Assembly (NCBI RefSeq): GCF_000025185.1
Contig: NC_013720.1
Coordinates: 3,038,001 to 3,102,000, forward strand
Origin: Pirellula staleyi DSM 6068
Lineage (GTDB): Bacteria; Planctomycetota; Planctomycetia; Pirellulales; Pirellulaceae
DNA: 64,000 nucleotides
Reading direction: 5' to 3'
The notes below the pieces were generated by a model. That model made no database searches. It saw only the letters and a program-made list of their open reading frames with translations, and was not told where the DNA came from. Shown piece after piece: positions 1-9,177 of this stretch. Every line of letters begins with the position of its first letter. Position 1 is the first letter of the stretch. A program made the position numbers and the translations under genes.

Positions 1-3000
1 TTCCAAAGGAGTTTGCCCGACGATTTTTCGTAGCAGCAGAGTTGCGGCGAGTCGCCGTAGTGCATGCGTATGAAAATGCGGTCGCTGGTGACGACGGGAC
101 GAAACGGAATGCCGGTCAGTTTCTGCGCTGCTTGCATCGAGCCGGGTGGAGCTTGCGATTGCCAGAGGCGAGTGCCGTTGTTGCTGAGGTCGTAGGCGGC
201 GAGCTGAAAACGATTGCTGACGTAAAGGATGTTGCCATCGAGCACTTGCTCGATCTGCAAATCGACCCACGGAACTTTGTTTTGATTCGTGCGGCTCCCT
301 TGTTCTTCGTTGGGGCGCTCGCCAGCAGGGCCATCGAGTCGGGCTTGCGTTTTGAGGGTATACGACGTGGGAGCGGGGACGTCGGTGACCGGCGCAGCCA
401 CGGCGGTGAGACCACGATCGCCCCGCGCGATCATCTCGCGAATCATCGTTTCGTAGTTGCTGGCCGACATCGAAATGTCACCAAAACGGACGTCGGCGGT
501 GACGGGGGCTTCAGCTTCGACACCGAGCATAGCGGCGGCGAGTCGAATGCGGGGAGCCAACTCGGCAGCGAGCGCTGGATTGCGCGCGCGGGCTTGCTCG
601 TACTCGAGTCGCGCACGCTCGAACCAGCCACTGGCCAGCGCGCGATCGCCGAGCCACTGATGCGCTTCGGCAGCGGAATCGGTTCCTGAAAATTGAACAG
701 CAGCGAGTTCGACCAGCGGCGCGTTGCCCGACAAGGTGGCCTGCGCTAATCGAAGCTTCGCGAGGGGAGCAAACTGGGTGGCCAAGGCTTCGCGAAGCGG
801 GGGATGATCGGCCAGCATCAGATCGATGGCTACCGGCAAACTGGCGAGCAAACTGCGGTCGCCGAAATAGGGTGCTACACCGGGAGCCGATTCGGGATCG
901 ATCGACGTGATCATCCGCGCGGCATCGTTCCACGCTTCGCTTTCGATCACCGACTGAATCTCGGTGAGGCGCGAGTAGGTATCTTTGCTCAGCTGTTCGA
1001 TGAGGGGATGACGCCAGCCATCTTTGAGTCGCGTGAGTCCTTCGCCACTCGCATCCACGCGCGAGCGGAGGGCAATGCTCTCGGCCCAGTCGAGCAGCGG
1101 CGCACGCTCGGCGGTGTGATAAAAGCGAAGCTGCTGGCTGAGCATCAGAATGTCGGCCGGATTTCCTTCGTAGACCGCGTGGCACAGCAGCGCCCGAAAC
1201 AGATCGCTCGGGTCGAACTCTTGCTGCTGCCAGGAATTGACCGAGTACGACAAACTTGCGCGACGAATTTCGCTAAACGACTGCACTCCGGTGCGGGAGA
1301 TTTCGCGCATCGCCAGATCGATGAATCGCTGCGGAACACTGCGCCGCATCGACTGATTGTTGCGAAAGTCGGACGTCATCAAAGCGGCATCGGAAAGCGC
1401 TGCGATTTGTTTTTCGAGCGGCAGCGTGGCGAGCAGCGGATCGTCGAGCAGGCCTTCGAGTACCGGAAATGAAACCTTGCTCGTTAAGCCTTGCGCCAGC
1501 GTAGCGACGGCAAACGTACGTCGCCACGCATCGAGCGGCACTTCGCGCGGCTGACTGGCAAGTAGCGCCGCTTGCCACTGCGCATACGTCGTCAGGTCTC
1601 CGACGTGCGGCACTTTTGCGAGCAAGTCCGCTTGGGCTAATTGCGTTAGTCCGGTGAACTCGCGCAGTTCGATGCGCTGGATCGTGATTCCTGTTTTGGG
1701 CGTTTTTTGAGGGATTTCGAGCCCAATCGACATCACTTCGCCGGGCTGATTTTCGTGCGGCACATCGACCGTGGCCCACGACTTTCCATCGGCGCTCAGC
1801 GACCAGCGGACACTGCCGCAACCGTAGTTCAGTTTCACAAAGCAGGCGGTTTGCGTCGCGGCGAGTGGCCGTTCGGTGTAGGGATAGAAATCGGCTTCCC
1901 ATTCGGTTTCCCAGCCCCGAAGTCGCGCGACGAGTGGGCAATCGCCACGCTTGTTTTTGAGGAAGCGGAGAACTTCGTGCGACTTGCCGTCGGCGCGACC
2001 GAGAAAAACGCCGGTCCCGGGACCAATGTCGGCCAGCTGGAGCACCACTTCACCAAGCACAGGCCGAGGCAAGAGAGCGACATAGTTCAAGCGTCGTTCG
2101 GGGTTGTCGGCCGAGAGACGAATGCCTCCGCCTGCCACCGGCTGAGGCATGAACTTAGCAGCCCACTCGAGGTCTTCCTGCGAGGGTGTTTTGCTGGGGT
2201 TCGCAAACTGCCAAGTGAGTTCGGCCGGCTTCTCGATCGCAAGTGCCACCGGTGCTGAGTGGAGTGGTCGTGGGTCTCCCTCGGTCCGGACCAACTCGAT
2301 CCCATGAAAGGCTACGCGTCCATCGAAATAGACGTCGTCGGGAGCTGTTGGCAGCGGAGCGGTGATGAGCTGCACATCGCCGCGCGAGAGAATGATTTGT
2401 CCGTTTCGATAGCGGAGCTCGATCGGACCACCGTGCCGAATTTCGCTCCGTCGATTTCGCTCGTCGTCGGTCGAAGTGAGGGTGAACGATTGGCTTTTGG
2501 GACGCGGCTTATTGCCGTCGCGGGTGTGGGTGTAAGCAGCCCATTTGTAGCTTTGATCTTCGTAGTAGTAGAGCGTTACGCCCGACGATCCGCTGTAGCA
2601 GTGGATCTGCAGCTGATTGTAGTTTTCGAGCGACAGCCGCAGCGCCGAATCGTTGGTCCAGGGGGACAGCAGGCGAGCAATTCCCTCGAGCTGTGCACAC
2701 TTGCCGCGCTGCGTGTTGGTGTCGGCGATGCGGTGATTCATGCCGGGAACGGCAGCAAACCAGGGGCGCACATCGGCTGTCAGCGGCAATTTCTTCTCGG
2801 TGTCGAATTGACGAAACGCCACTTCCGACAGGGGTGGCAGCGGTCCCTGCGCATCGATCACCGCCTGCCACGGCAGGGGTGGTGGAGCGGGTTTCACCGG
2901 CTCACTCGTAGCAGCTGGTGCCGGATTGCCAGGAGCGTTTTCAGCACGCGGAGGTGTTGGGCCACTCGGCTGGCCTGAAGCTGGCTGGCTCGCTGGATCT

Positions 3001-3428
3001 TCTGCATCGCTTGACGATGCTGCCGCTGTTTTGTCGTCAGCCGTTTCTGGCTGGTCGGCGTCTGATTCGTTGGTCTCTTTCGCGGGATCATCAGCTGAAT
3101 CGACCGAGGCGATGCTCGGCGCGATGACGTTCCACAGAATGGCCCCCGAGAGCCCGACGATCGGAATCACCAACAGCAGCGCGATCAGCACCACGCGCGA
3201 GTTGCCTTGCGCGAGCGACGGCTGTCGCGCCAAGATTTGCTCGGGAGTGAGCTTGGTGGAGCGCGCCAAAACGACGGAGAGCTTCGTGTCGACTTCCAGT
3301 TGAGCGGCGAGTGCTTCGCGGATCGCGGGGGAAGTTTCGAGGCGAGAACGTAGGAGTTCGATCTCTTCGAGCGTCAACTCTTCAGGAGCTTTTTGCTCGA
3401 CGAGAGCGAGCAATTGCTCGTCGGTCAT
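1..3428 (-). CDS. Large membrane protein: anti-sigma-like N-terminus, TM helix, PQQ-like repeat (partial)
   Basis: This open frame runs leftward from an ATG at 3428 and leaves the window with no stop, so about 1,140 residues are seen and the C-terminus is missing. The first 70 residues are charged and helical and resemble the N-termini of planctomycete anti-sigma proteins. One hydrophobic helix follows at about residues 75-98, then a Pro/Glu/Ala-rich linker. The long middle part matches no family I can name for certain; it may correspond to planctomycete DUF1581/DUF1583-type domains. The last visible residues (SSGKLLW at the window edge) look like a PQQ/WD-like propeller blade. The start overlaps the stop of the sigma gene (ATGA, 3425-3428). 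I infer a membrane sensor or anti-sigma factor for that sigma, with the propeller outside the cytoplasm. Confidence 0.75.
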   Translation of the reverse strand, partial: MTDEQLLALVEQKAPEELTLEEIELLRSRLETSPAIREALAAQLEVDTKLSVVLARSTKLTPEQILARQPSLAQGNSRVVLIALLLVIPIVGLSGAILWNVIAPSIASVDSADDPAKETNESDADQPETADDKTAAASSSDAEDPASQPASGQPSGPTPPRAENAPGNPAPAATSEPVKPAPPPLPWQAVIDAQGPLPPLSEVAFRQFDTEKKLPLTADVRPWFAAVPGMNHRIADTNTQRGKCAQLEGIARLLSPWTNDSALRLSLENYNQLQIHCYSGSSGVTLYYYEDQSYKWAAYTHTRDGNKPRPKSQSFTLTSTDDERNRRSEIRHGGPIELRYRNGQIILSRGDVQLITAPLPTAPDDVYFDGRVAFHGIELVRTEGDPRPLHSAPVALAIEKPAELTWQFANPSKTPSQEDLEWAAKFMPQPVAGGGIRLSADNPERRLNYVALLPRPVLGEVVLQLADIGPGTGVFLGRADGKSHEVLRFLKNKRGDCPLVARLRGWETEWEADFYPYTERPLAATQTACFVKLNYGCGSVRWSLSADGKSWATVDVPHENQPGEVMSIGLEIPQKTPKTGITIQRIELREFTGLTQLAQADLLAKVPHVGDLTTYAQWQAALLASQPREVPLDAWRRTFAVATLAQGLTSKVSFPVLEGLLDDPLLATLPLEKQIAALSDAALMTSDFRNNQSMRRSVPQRFIDLAMREISRTGVQSFSEIRRASLSYSVNSWQQQEFDPSDLFRALLCHAVYEGNPADILMLSQQLRFYHTAERAPLLDWAESIALRSRVDASGEGLTRLKDGWRHPLIEQLSKDTYSRLTEIQSVIESEAWNDAARMITSIDPESAPGVAPYFGDRSLLASLPVAIDLMLADHPPLREALATQFAPLAKLRLAQATLSGNAPLVELAAVQFSGTDSAAEAHQWLGDRALASGWFERARLEYEQARARNPALAAELAPRIRLAAAMLGVEAEAPVTADVRFGDISMSASNYETMIREMIARGDRGLTAVAAPVTDVPAPTSYTLKTQARLDGPAGERPNEEQGSRTNQNKVPWVDLQIEQVLDGNILYVSNRFQLAAYDLSNNGTRLWQSQAPPGSMQAAQKLTGIPFRPVVTSDRIFIRMHYGDSPQLCCYEKSSGKLLW

Positions 3429-4171
3429 GCGGCACCACCACGTTTCGTATCAAGACAATGCTTGAGCGCTTGCCGCGCTCGATGGACCAAAAGTTTCACA
3501 GCCCCTTCGCTCCGTTTCAGGTACTCGGCGATCTTGGCCATGCGCAGCTGTGCGCCATAGCGAAGTTCGATCGCCTGCCGAGCACTGGGGCCCAGCGAAC
3601 TGATGCAGGCGGGCAAATGCTGCATCGATTCATCGTCGTGATCAGCCACCGAGACACGGAGTTCGTCGATCTCGAGGCAGAGCTCGGTCCAGGCGACTTC
3701 TTTGCGGCGCTGGCGCTTGCGTACATGCTCGCGGAGCACGTTCCGCGCGATGCCGATCAGCCAACTTCCCACCGCCGAAGCTCGATCAAGCCGCTCGCGC
3801 CCCAGATAGCAGCGTAGGAAAACTTCCTGGCTCAAATCTTCAGCGTCGGAGTGTTCGGTGAGCCGTGCTCGCAAGAATCCGAGCACCGTTTGCTGATAGA
3901 GCTCAATCAGGACCGAGAAAGCTTTTTTGTCCCCCCGCTGTACTGCTTGCACCAGCGCGTGATGCCCCGAGACTTCGTAGGCCTCGCCGCGACGCTGCGT
4001 CGCTTCCCCCGACGCTGCCAAATCGCGCACGACCGACAGGTCGCGAGCCATCTCGAGGGCAGCGGAGGTGGGACGAGACGTTTTCACGCGATCTTCACTT
4101 CCAGGAGCGGTGGGGGCAGGGGGCTCGCAAGGCGGAGGGCGGTCGGATTTCGATGACTCATCTTGCTGCAT
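3425..4171 (-). CDS. ECF-type RNA polymerase sigma factor
   Basis: This is a 248-residue sigma-70 family protein. Region 2 lies at about residues 73-150 (DAEDLSQEVFLRCY, then SWLIGIARNVLREH) and region 4 at about 187-240, with the helix-turn-helix AKIAEYLKRSEGAVKLLVHRA. The frame stays open to 4309, but those extra residues look non-native, so I chose the ATG at 4171 (MQQDESS). The 70-residue Pro/Ser-rich N-terminal extension is longer than in a minimal ECF sigma, as is common in planctomycetes. It is coupled by an ATGA overlap to the large membrane protein downstream, its likely regulator. Which promoters it recognises cannot be read from the sequence. Confidence 0.88.
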   Translation of the reverse strand: MQQDESSKSDRPPPCEPPAPTAPGSEDRVKTSRPTSAALEMARDLSVVRDLAASGEATQRRGEAYEVSGHHALVQAVQRGDKKAFSVLIELYQQTVLGFLRARLTEHSDAEDLSQEVFLRCYLGRERLDRASAVGSWLIGIARNVLREHVRKRQRRKEVAWTELCLEIDELRVSVADHDDESMQHLPACISSLGPSARQAIELRYGAQLRMAKIAEYLKRSEGAVKLLVHRARQALKHCLDTKRGGAA

Positions 4172-4425
4172 CGATCCATGCCAACATCGTAGTCGGTCGC
4201 TCCCACGGTTCGCAACTTTTTCTTCAGCACTTGCATGCAGGTTTGTCGGCGTCGACAAGAGGTTCGACAACGGGGGGCGATCCTCAACAACTGGAACTGC
4301 AGCAACCACTTACGATCGAGCTAGCCGAGCGGCCGAAAGGGGAGGCACGATCGACGTATCAGCAGATGGCTGCGGGGACAAATCGTGTTACGTCAATTTC
4401 CGCACAGTCGCGCGGCAAGCAACCC

Positions 4426-5307
4426 CTAACGTGTTGGTGGCGCTGGTTCTGGACGTTCTTTACAGGGATGCTGAAATGGCAATTTGCCACCCCGCCACGC
4501 TCCCTTGGCTTCGTGCTCGAGCTTGGCATACGCCTCGGCCAGTTCAATCACCGCGTCGTCGCTCCGGTCGACCTGCAGATCGAGCCAAAGTTTGAATTCG
4601 GCTTCGTCCTGCTCGCGCACCTTGTCGACACGGATGCCAGCTGCCAGACGTCCCCGATGATCACCGCCAGCACAGTCCCCTGCGAGGAGCGCGGCCATCA
4701 AACGGTCGGCGAGCGAGCCTTCGGTCGCTTCGTAAGCAGCTGCCATGCCGGCGATCACTTCGCGGCCGGTCAGCGTGTTCCCTTGGCAGCTGTAGAACTT
4801 GCCGGTCTGAGCCCCCCAGTACGAACTTTCCTTCGGCGCAGTATCGGGGTTGTGCACAGCCACTTCCCCCTTCATGTTCACGATCGCCAGTTGCCGAGCT
4901 CCCGGCTGAGGATCGCTCTCGAGCAGTTCGGCGAGCACACGCTCGGGGCGTTTTCCTTCCTTGAGCATCGCCAAGGCCGGCTCGCCCCATTTGGGAACGT
5001 GATAGTGCTGCGTGCAGAACGCGCCGATCCCCGCTTTGACATACGGAACGACGCGCCCCACGGAAGGGTACATGCTCGCGACTGCAGCCCCCACTTCGCC
5101 ATGCTCGGGATCGCAGGCGACGATTGAAAACGTAGCGACAATCTCGCGGCGCTCGCGCTGCTGTGCTAGTTCGTCGCGCGCGATGCTCGAAAGATCGTCT
5201 CCCCAGCTAGGAGCGAGCGCTGCGGGACTTAGTGAAGAGAGGCCGAGAGCCGAGCCGGTAAGAAGTGCTCGCGAGAGCAACGATCGGCGATGAATTTTGG
5301 TGTTCAT
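4426..5307 (-). CDS. DUF1028 family protein with Tat-type signal
   Basis: The protein has 293 residues. The N-terminus has a twin-arginine pattern (RRSLL at residues 7-11) and a hydrophobic stretch ending near residue 33, so export is likely. The block from about residue 58 (ATFSIVACDPEHGEVGAA, then IGAFCTQ) and the later GNTLTG motif match the DUF1028 family, which has an Ntn-hydrolase-like fold. No substrate is established for the family as far as I know. It lies 118 bases after the neighbouring pseudopilin-like gene's stop codon at 5390 is passed in the leftward direction, and may be transcribed separately from the sigma modules on either side. Confidence 0.82.
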   Translation of the reverse strand: MNTKIHRRSLLSRALLTGSALGLSSLSPAALAPSWGDDLSSIARDELAQQRERREIVATFSIVACDPEHGEVGAAVASMYPSVGRVVPYVKAGIGAFCTQHYHVPKWGEPALAMLKEGKRPERVLAELLESDPQPGARQLAIVNMKGEVAVHNPDTAPKESSYWGAQTGKFYSCQGNTLTGREVIAGMAAAYEATEGSLADRLMAALLAGDCAGGDHRGRLAAGIRVDKVREQDEAEFKLWLDLQVDRSDDAVIELAEAYAKLEHEAKGAWRGGKLPFQHPCKERPEPAPPTR

Positions 5308-5389
5308 CGCCGTAGTGTGGCGTTAGCATCGGGCGAGTGCAATCAAAATTTCGCCGCACTCGCACACGCACCATAGCGGCCAGAATGAT

Positions 5390-6445
5390 CTACTGGCCGA
5401 CGAGCGTAATTGGAATCGGGCTGTCGAACCCATGTCCCAGCACCGAGTCGTTCGGATCGGTACCAGCAGCTACAGCACCTTGATGATTGTGGAACGGATC
5501 ATCGGGAAGCGAATCACAATCGTGGCACGAGATGAAAGCGATGTGGCCATCCTCGTAGAGCACGTTTTGACCACGTCCGCCATGATTGCTCGAGCGGCGT
5601 CCAGGCTGCGAATCGCAAGGAGCATCGCCGAGCAAAGCGTAGTTGGTGCGGCGAGCATTGGCAGGAGCAAACAGGCTGCCGTTCATCAGGTGTCCCATCG
5701 CGTAGCCAAAGCTGCCACCCATCCGCTCGCGAAGTTTTTGCAGCGACGATTTGTCGGCACGATCGATTTCATCGAGTGTCGGGATGGCAAACGAACTCAC
5801 ATCATTAGCTAGTTTCGACGAAGGACAGAGGAGCAAGCGGGGATCGCTCACCAACTCGCTAGAAACGAGCATCGGGCCATAAATGCCGGGGGACGATCGA
5901 TTTCCGGTCTGCGAAATCTGCGGGAAACGATGATCGGGATCGTGGTCGCTATATTCCTGCAGCGCGAACCCGAGTTGACGCAAATGATTTTGGCAAACGG
6001 CCAGCTCGGATTGAAAGCGGCTGTGAGCGATGGCTGGGAAGAACAGCACCAGGGCCGCCACACTCACGCTAATGCCCATCAGCACGTCGGAGAGCGAATA
6101 CCAAGTGCGCGAGGAATAGCTGGCCGGACTGATTTCCGACAGGTGAGGCTGATCCTGAAAATCGACAGCCGTCGCGAGCCTTGCCTGCGCCACCGACACC
6201 AGTGGCGAGACTTCCTCGACCGGTGTGGCCAGCACGAAATCGAGCGTGCGTGAGGCGAGGTCGGCGGGTGGTTCGTGATAGAGCGGGGCATCGCATAGCC
6301 CCACAATGTCGAGCTTGTCGCGCAAGCGCATCAGCTCTTCGGCAAGCCGTGGGTCGGCTGCCAGTTGTTGTTCGACTTGCTCAATTTCCGTGCGCTCAAG
6401 CGCTCCGAGCAAGTAGCCAAGCAAATGTTCGCGGCTGGTACTCAT
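5390..6445 (-). CDS. Anti-sigma-like protein fused to H-X9-DG pseudopilin-like domain
   Basis: The ATG at 6445 overlaps the TGA of the upstream sigma gene (ATGA, 6442-6445), which decides the start over the longer open frame to 6472; the product has 351 residues. Residues 1-75 are helical and resemble anti-sigma N-termini (HLLGYLLGALERTEIEQVE). A single TM helix follows at about 119-140 (GISVSVAALVLFFPAIA). The remainder resembles the DUF1559/type-II pseudopilin-like domain of planctomycetes: an N-terminal helix with CQNHLRQLG, a Cys-rich core (LLLCPSS) and a terminal NHGGRGQNVLYEDGH motif. I infer that the soluble N-terminus binds the sigma factor and the outer domain senses something, but no partner has been tested. 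Confidence 0.75.
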   Translation of the reverse strand: MSTSREHLLGYLLGALERTEIEQVEQQLAADPRLAEELMRLRDKLDIVGLCDAPLYHEPPADLASRTLDFVLATPVEEVSPLVSVAQARLATAVDFQDQPHLSEISPASYSSRTWYSLSDVLMGISVSVAALVLFFPAIAHSRFQSELAVCQNHLRQLGFALQEYSDHDPDHRFPQISQTGNRSSPGIYGPMLVSSELVSDPRLLLCPSSKLANDVSSFAIPTLDEIDRADKSSLQKLRERMGGSFGYAMGHLMNGSLFAPANARRTNYALLGDAPCDSQPGRRSSNHGGRGQNVLYEDGHIAFISCHDCDSLPDDPFHNHQGAVAAGTDPNDSVLGHGFDSPIPITLVGQ

Positions 6446-7086
6446 GGGCTTTCGGGGTGGGAGTGATTCCACATCTCGGTGAGCTTCAGCACGGCAGCAT
6501 GCACACGGCTTTTCACGGTTCCTACGGGGATCCCCAGCACGTCGGCAGCTTCGCGATACTTCAGCTCTTGGAAATAAACCAGGTCGATCACTTGCCTGAG
6601 TCCTTCAGGTAGTTGCTCAACCGCATCACTAATCCAAGTACGTCGTTCTTCCGAATTGAGTTGGGCAGTCGGATTCGGTTCGCTGCTGACCAAGAGGTCC
6701 ATCAGCGTGCCGAGATCGTCACCACCCGTCGAACTCGTTCGGTCGAGACTCACCATCCGATGGCGTTTGCTCCTTCGCTGTGCATCAATCGCCTGGTTGG
6801 TGGCAATGGTGTAGAGCCAAGGACGAAACGAGCGATCAGCTTCGAATTGTCCGCACTTCAAGTGCACTTGCAGAAATGCAGCTTGAAAGGCGTCTTCGGC
6901 CAGTTCGGCGTCCTGCAAGTACCGCCGCAAGTAGCTGTAGAGTTCCCGTTGATAGCGGCCTACGAGTTCCGAGAAGTAATCTCGGTGACGCGTGTCGCGA
7001 TAACGGGTGAGCAGCTGCTCGTCAGTCAGTGACGACAGGTTAACACCAGTGTTCTGGGAAGCGATCTCTGGGAAGGTGGCTTTCAT
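6442..7086 (-). CDS. ECF RNA polymerase sigma factor
   Basis: This is a compact 214-residue ECF sigma. Region 2 spans about residues 25-105, with AELAEDAFQAAFLQVH and FRPWLYTIATNQAIDAQR. Region 4 spans about 153-205, with LPEGLRQVIDLVYFQ and a helix-turn-helix YREAADVLGIPVGTVKSRVH. It is translationally coupled to the downstream membrane anti-sigma-like gene. It is the first gene of a leftward unit that diverges from the permease at 7334. A nested palindrome (7198-7252) sits in the shared upstream region. Confidence 0.92.
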   Translation of the reverse strand: MKATFPEIASQNTGVNLSSLTDEQLLTRYRDTRHRDYFSELVGRYQRELYSYLRRYLQDAELAEDAFQAAFLQVHLKCGQFEADRSFRPWLYTIATNQAIDAQRRSKRHRMVSLDRTSSTGGDDLGTLMDLLVSSEPNPTAQLNSEERRTWISDAVEQLPEGLRQVIDLVYFQELKYREAADVLGIPVGTVKSRVHAAVLKLTEMWNHSHPESP

Positions 7087-7197
7087 CGTTTGTTACGAAC
7101 CGCTGGGAGATTTAGTTCGCATCTTTCGTGAAGTGTTCCCTCGGGCGAGGCCGCGATACAACCAATAGCGACGTTTCGGCGAATGGCCGAATTCTAG

Positions 7198-7252
7198 CAA
7201 TCGAGGTCAGGAAAGTCTGCAGTCGAATCGACTGACCGACAAACCTCGATTG
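7198..7252. repeat. Nested inverted repeats between divergent genes
   Basis: The outer arms CAATCGAGGT (7198-7207) and ACCTCGATTG (7243-7252) are perfect complements. Between them lies a second palindrome, CAGTCGA-A-TCGACTG, at about 7220-7234. The element sits in the divergent region between the sigma gene and the permease, just upstream of the permease promoter. A bidirectional operator or an extruding hairpin is possible; the sequence alone does not decide. Confidence 0.6.
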
Positions 7253-7278
7253 TTTCCCTCGCTACTGGAACGGCCGAT

Positions 7279-7307
7279 TTGACAGCCGCCAGAGGGCGTC
7301 TTACACT
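7279..7307 (+). promoter_or_regulatory. Sigma-70 promoter of the permease gene
   Basis: A perfect TTGACA box (7279-7284), a 17-base spacer and a TACACT box (7302-7307) lie just upstream of the GTG at 7334. Transcription would begin near 7314, giving a leader of about 20 bases. Confidence 0.75.
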
Positions 7308-7333
7308 CACGCCACCAACTAGAAGCAAGCCCC

Positions 7334-9040
7334 GTGCCTGAAAGCTCGCGCGTGCCGAAAACAGACTACCAGTGGGCCACCAAAGGCGATGTTAACGCGT
7401 TCTTTGGCTTGATGTTAGATAATGTCGCAAATTTGCTATTGACGGTAAGTCTGCTTTCAGGAGTGTTCGGTTTTCCTGAAAGAATTGCACTTCGCTACAT
7501 GATCCCGGGTACCGCTATCGGGGTACTTGTCGGCGATCTTCTCTTCTTCTGGCTGGCCTTCCGTTTGGCCCGAAAAACCGGCAGTAAGTCCATTACTGCC
7601 ATGCCTTTAGGTCTCGATACACCCAGCACCCTCGGCATGATTTTCTTTGTCCTGGGGCCCGCCTTCCTCGAGGCTCAGAAAACCCTAAGTGTTGACGAAG
7701 CTGCACTTTACACCTGGCGACTCGGGATTTGTGCCATTTTTACCAGTGGGTTGTTCAAACTTGCATGTGCCCTCGGCAGCAACTGGATTCGCCGGGTCAT
7801 CCCCCGGGCGGGGCTGCTCGGCTCCCTCACCGCCATCGCTTTGGTCCTGATTAGTTTTCTTCCGCTGCTCGAAATCCTCCACATGCCGATTGTCGGCTTT
7901 GTGTCGCTAGCAGTCGTCCTGACGACACTTGTCGCGCGGGTCGAATTGCCTTTCAAGCTCCCCGGAGCGTTCGGCTCGCTCCTGATCGGGGGCATTCTTT
8001 ACTACGCGCTGCGCTATGCCGAAGGTTCGGGAATTTTGCCCGCTCCTTTGCATCTTCCGGCCGAAGGGACCCCGATTAACCCGGCCCTGGGGCTCCTGCC
8101 GTACGAATGGATGAGCGTCTTTTCGTTCCAGTGGCTCACCGCGTTCAACGACTCGATCAACTACTTGCCGATCGTCATCCCCTTTGCGCTCGCCACGGTC
8201 GTCGGCGGGATCGACTGCGCTGAAAGTGCCGCCACGGTCGGCGACGACTACGACACCCGCGAAGTGATCGGCGTCGAAGCGCTCGCCACCATCGCAGCCG
8301 CTCTTTGCGGCGGTGTGATTCAGTCGACCCCCTACATCGGCCATCCCGCCTACAAAGCGATGGGAGGTCGCGCCGCCTATGTTTTAGCGACTGCCATTTT
8401 TGTTGGAGCTGCTGGACTCTTAGGTTTCTTTGGCTATCTCTACGTCGTGATCCCCAAAGTGACTGTCTTTCCGATCCTCATTTTCATCGGTCTCGAGATC
8501 ACCGCCCAAAGCTTCCTGGCGACTCCCAAACGGCACTACGCCGCCCTGGCCATCGCGTGTGTCCCGGCGCTAGCGCAACTCGGACTGATTTTTCTCGACA
8601 AAACCTTTGGCGACGGCCTGATGTTCGAGAACAAGATTTCCGTCGACAGCCTCAAAACCCCGGGACTCGCCGAAGAGATCACCACCCTGCGGATTCTCGC
8701 CAACGGCTTTATTCTCACTAGCCTGTTTTGGTCGAGCGGCTTAGCGATGATCATCGACCGACGGCTCGGCGTCGCGGCTCTGTTTTTCCTAGCTTCGGGG
8801 GTCTGTACCCTGTTTGGCATCGTCCATAGCCCGCAGCCCGGCAGCCCGATGTTCTTCCCCTGGGATCTCACTCCCGAATTGGCCCGCCCCGTTTTTCAGT
8901 ACGCGACGGGCTATTTCCTCGTCGCTGCTATGCTCGGCCTCTGGCAGCTGTACCTCAATTTCCAAGGGATCGAGCCGCTCGAAGGGGATGAAGATCCGCA
9001 CGCTCTCGCTCCCCCTTCGCCAACAGCCGACTTGTCGTAA
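7334..9040 (+). CDS. NCS2-type (purine/xanthine/uracil) permease
   Basis: This 568-residue polytopic inner-membrane protein starts at a GTG placed about 20 bases after the predicted transcription start. There are roughly 12-14 hydrophobic segments. Features shared with the NCS2/AzgA-like group are the early TKGDVNAFFGLMLDN segment, the TAMPLGLDTPST loop, and VVGGIDCAESAATVGDDY followed by GGVIQSTPYIGHPAYKAMG, which resembles the substrate-binding helices of the family. It probably imports a nucleobase or related anion by proton symport. The exact substrate cannot be told. No purine riboswitch was seen in the short leader. Confidence 0.8.
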   Translation: MPESSRVPKTDYQWATKGDVNAFFGLMLDNVANLLLTVSLLSGVFGFPERIALRYMIPGTAIGVLVGDLLFFWLAFRLARKTGSKSITAMPLGLDTPSTLGMIFFVLGPAFLEAQKTLSVDEAALYTWRLGICAIFTSGLFKLACALGSNWIRRVIPRAGLLGSLTAIALVLISFLPLLEILHMPIVGFVSLAVVLTTLVARVELPFKLPGAFGSLLIGGILYYALRYAEGSGILPAPLHLPAEGTPINPALGLLPYEWMSVFSFQWLTAFNDSINYLPIVIPFALATVVGGIDCAESAATVGDDYDTREVIGVEALATIAAALCGGVIQSTPYIGHPAYKAMGGRAAYVLATAIFVGAAGLLGFFGYLYVVIPKVTVFPILIFIGLEITAQSFLATPKRHYAALAIACVPALAQLGLIFLDKTFGDGLMFENKISVDSLKTPGLAEEITTLRILANGFILTSLFWSSGLAMIIDRRLGVAALFFLASGVCTLFGIVHSPQPGSPMFFPWDLTPELARPVFQYATGYFLVAAMLGLWQLYLNFQGIEPLEGDEDPHALAPPSPTADLS

Positions 9041-9177
9041 TTGTCCGTCGCGCGATCCAAACCAGTGACACCCTGTACTGGCTCGCACGGCAAACGACCA
9101 CTCCACTTTCACGCGCCCCCTTGGTAGGTTCACTAGGCACACTCTCTCCTCACTCTCGTGCCTCGGAGTCAGCCTCG

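Noticed and set aside
511-3817. Several frames opposite to or out of frame with the large membrane protein and sigma genes
   Set aside because: They have Arg/Ser-rich shadow composition, and the minus-strand frame through 3428-1 is continuous with recognisable features.
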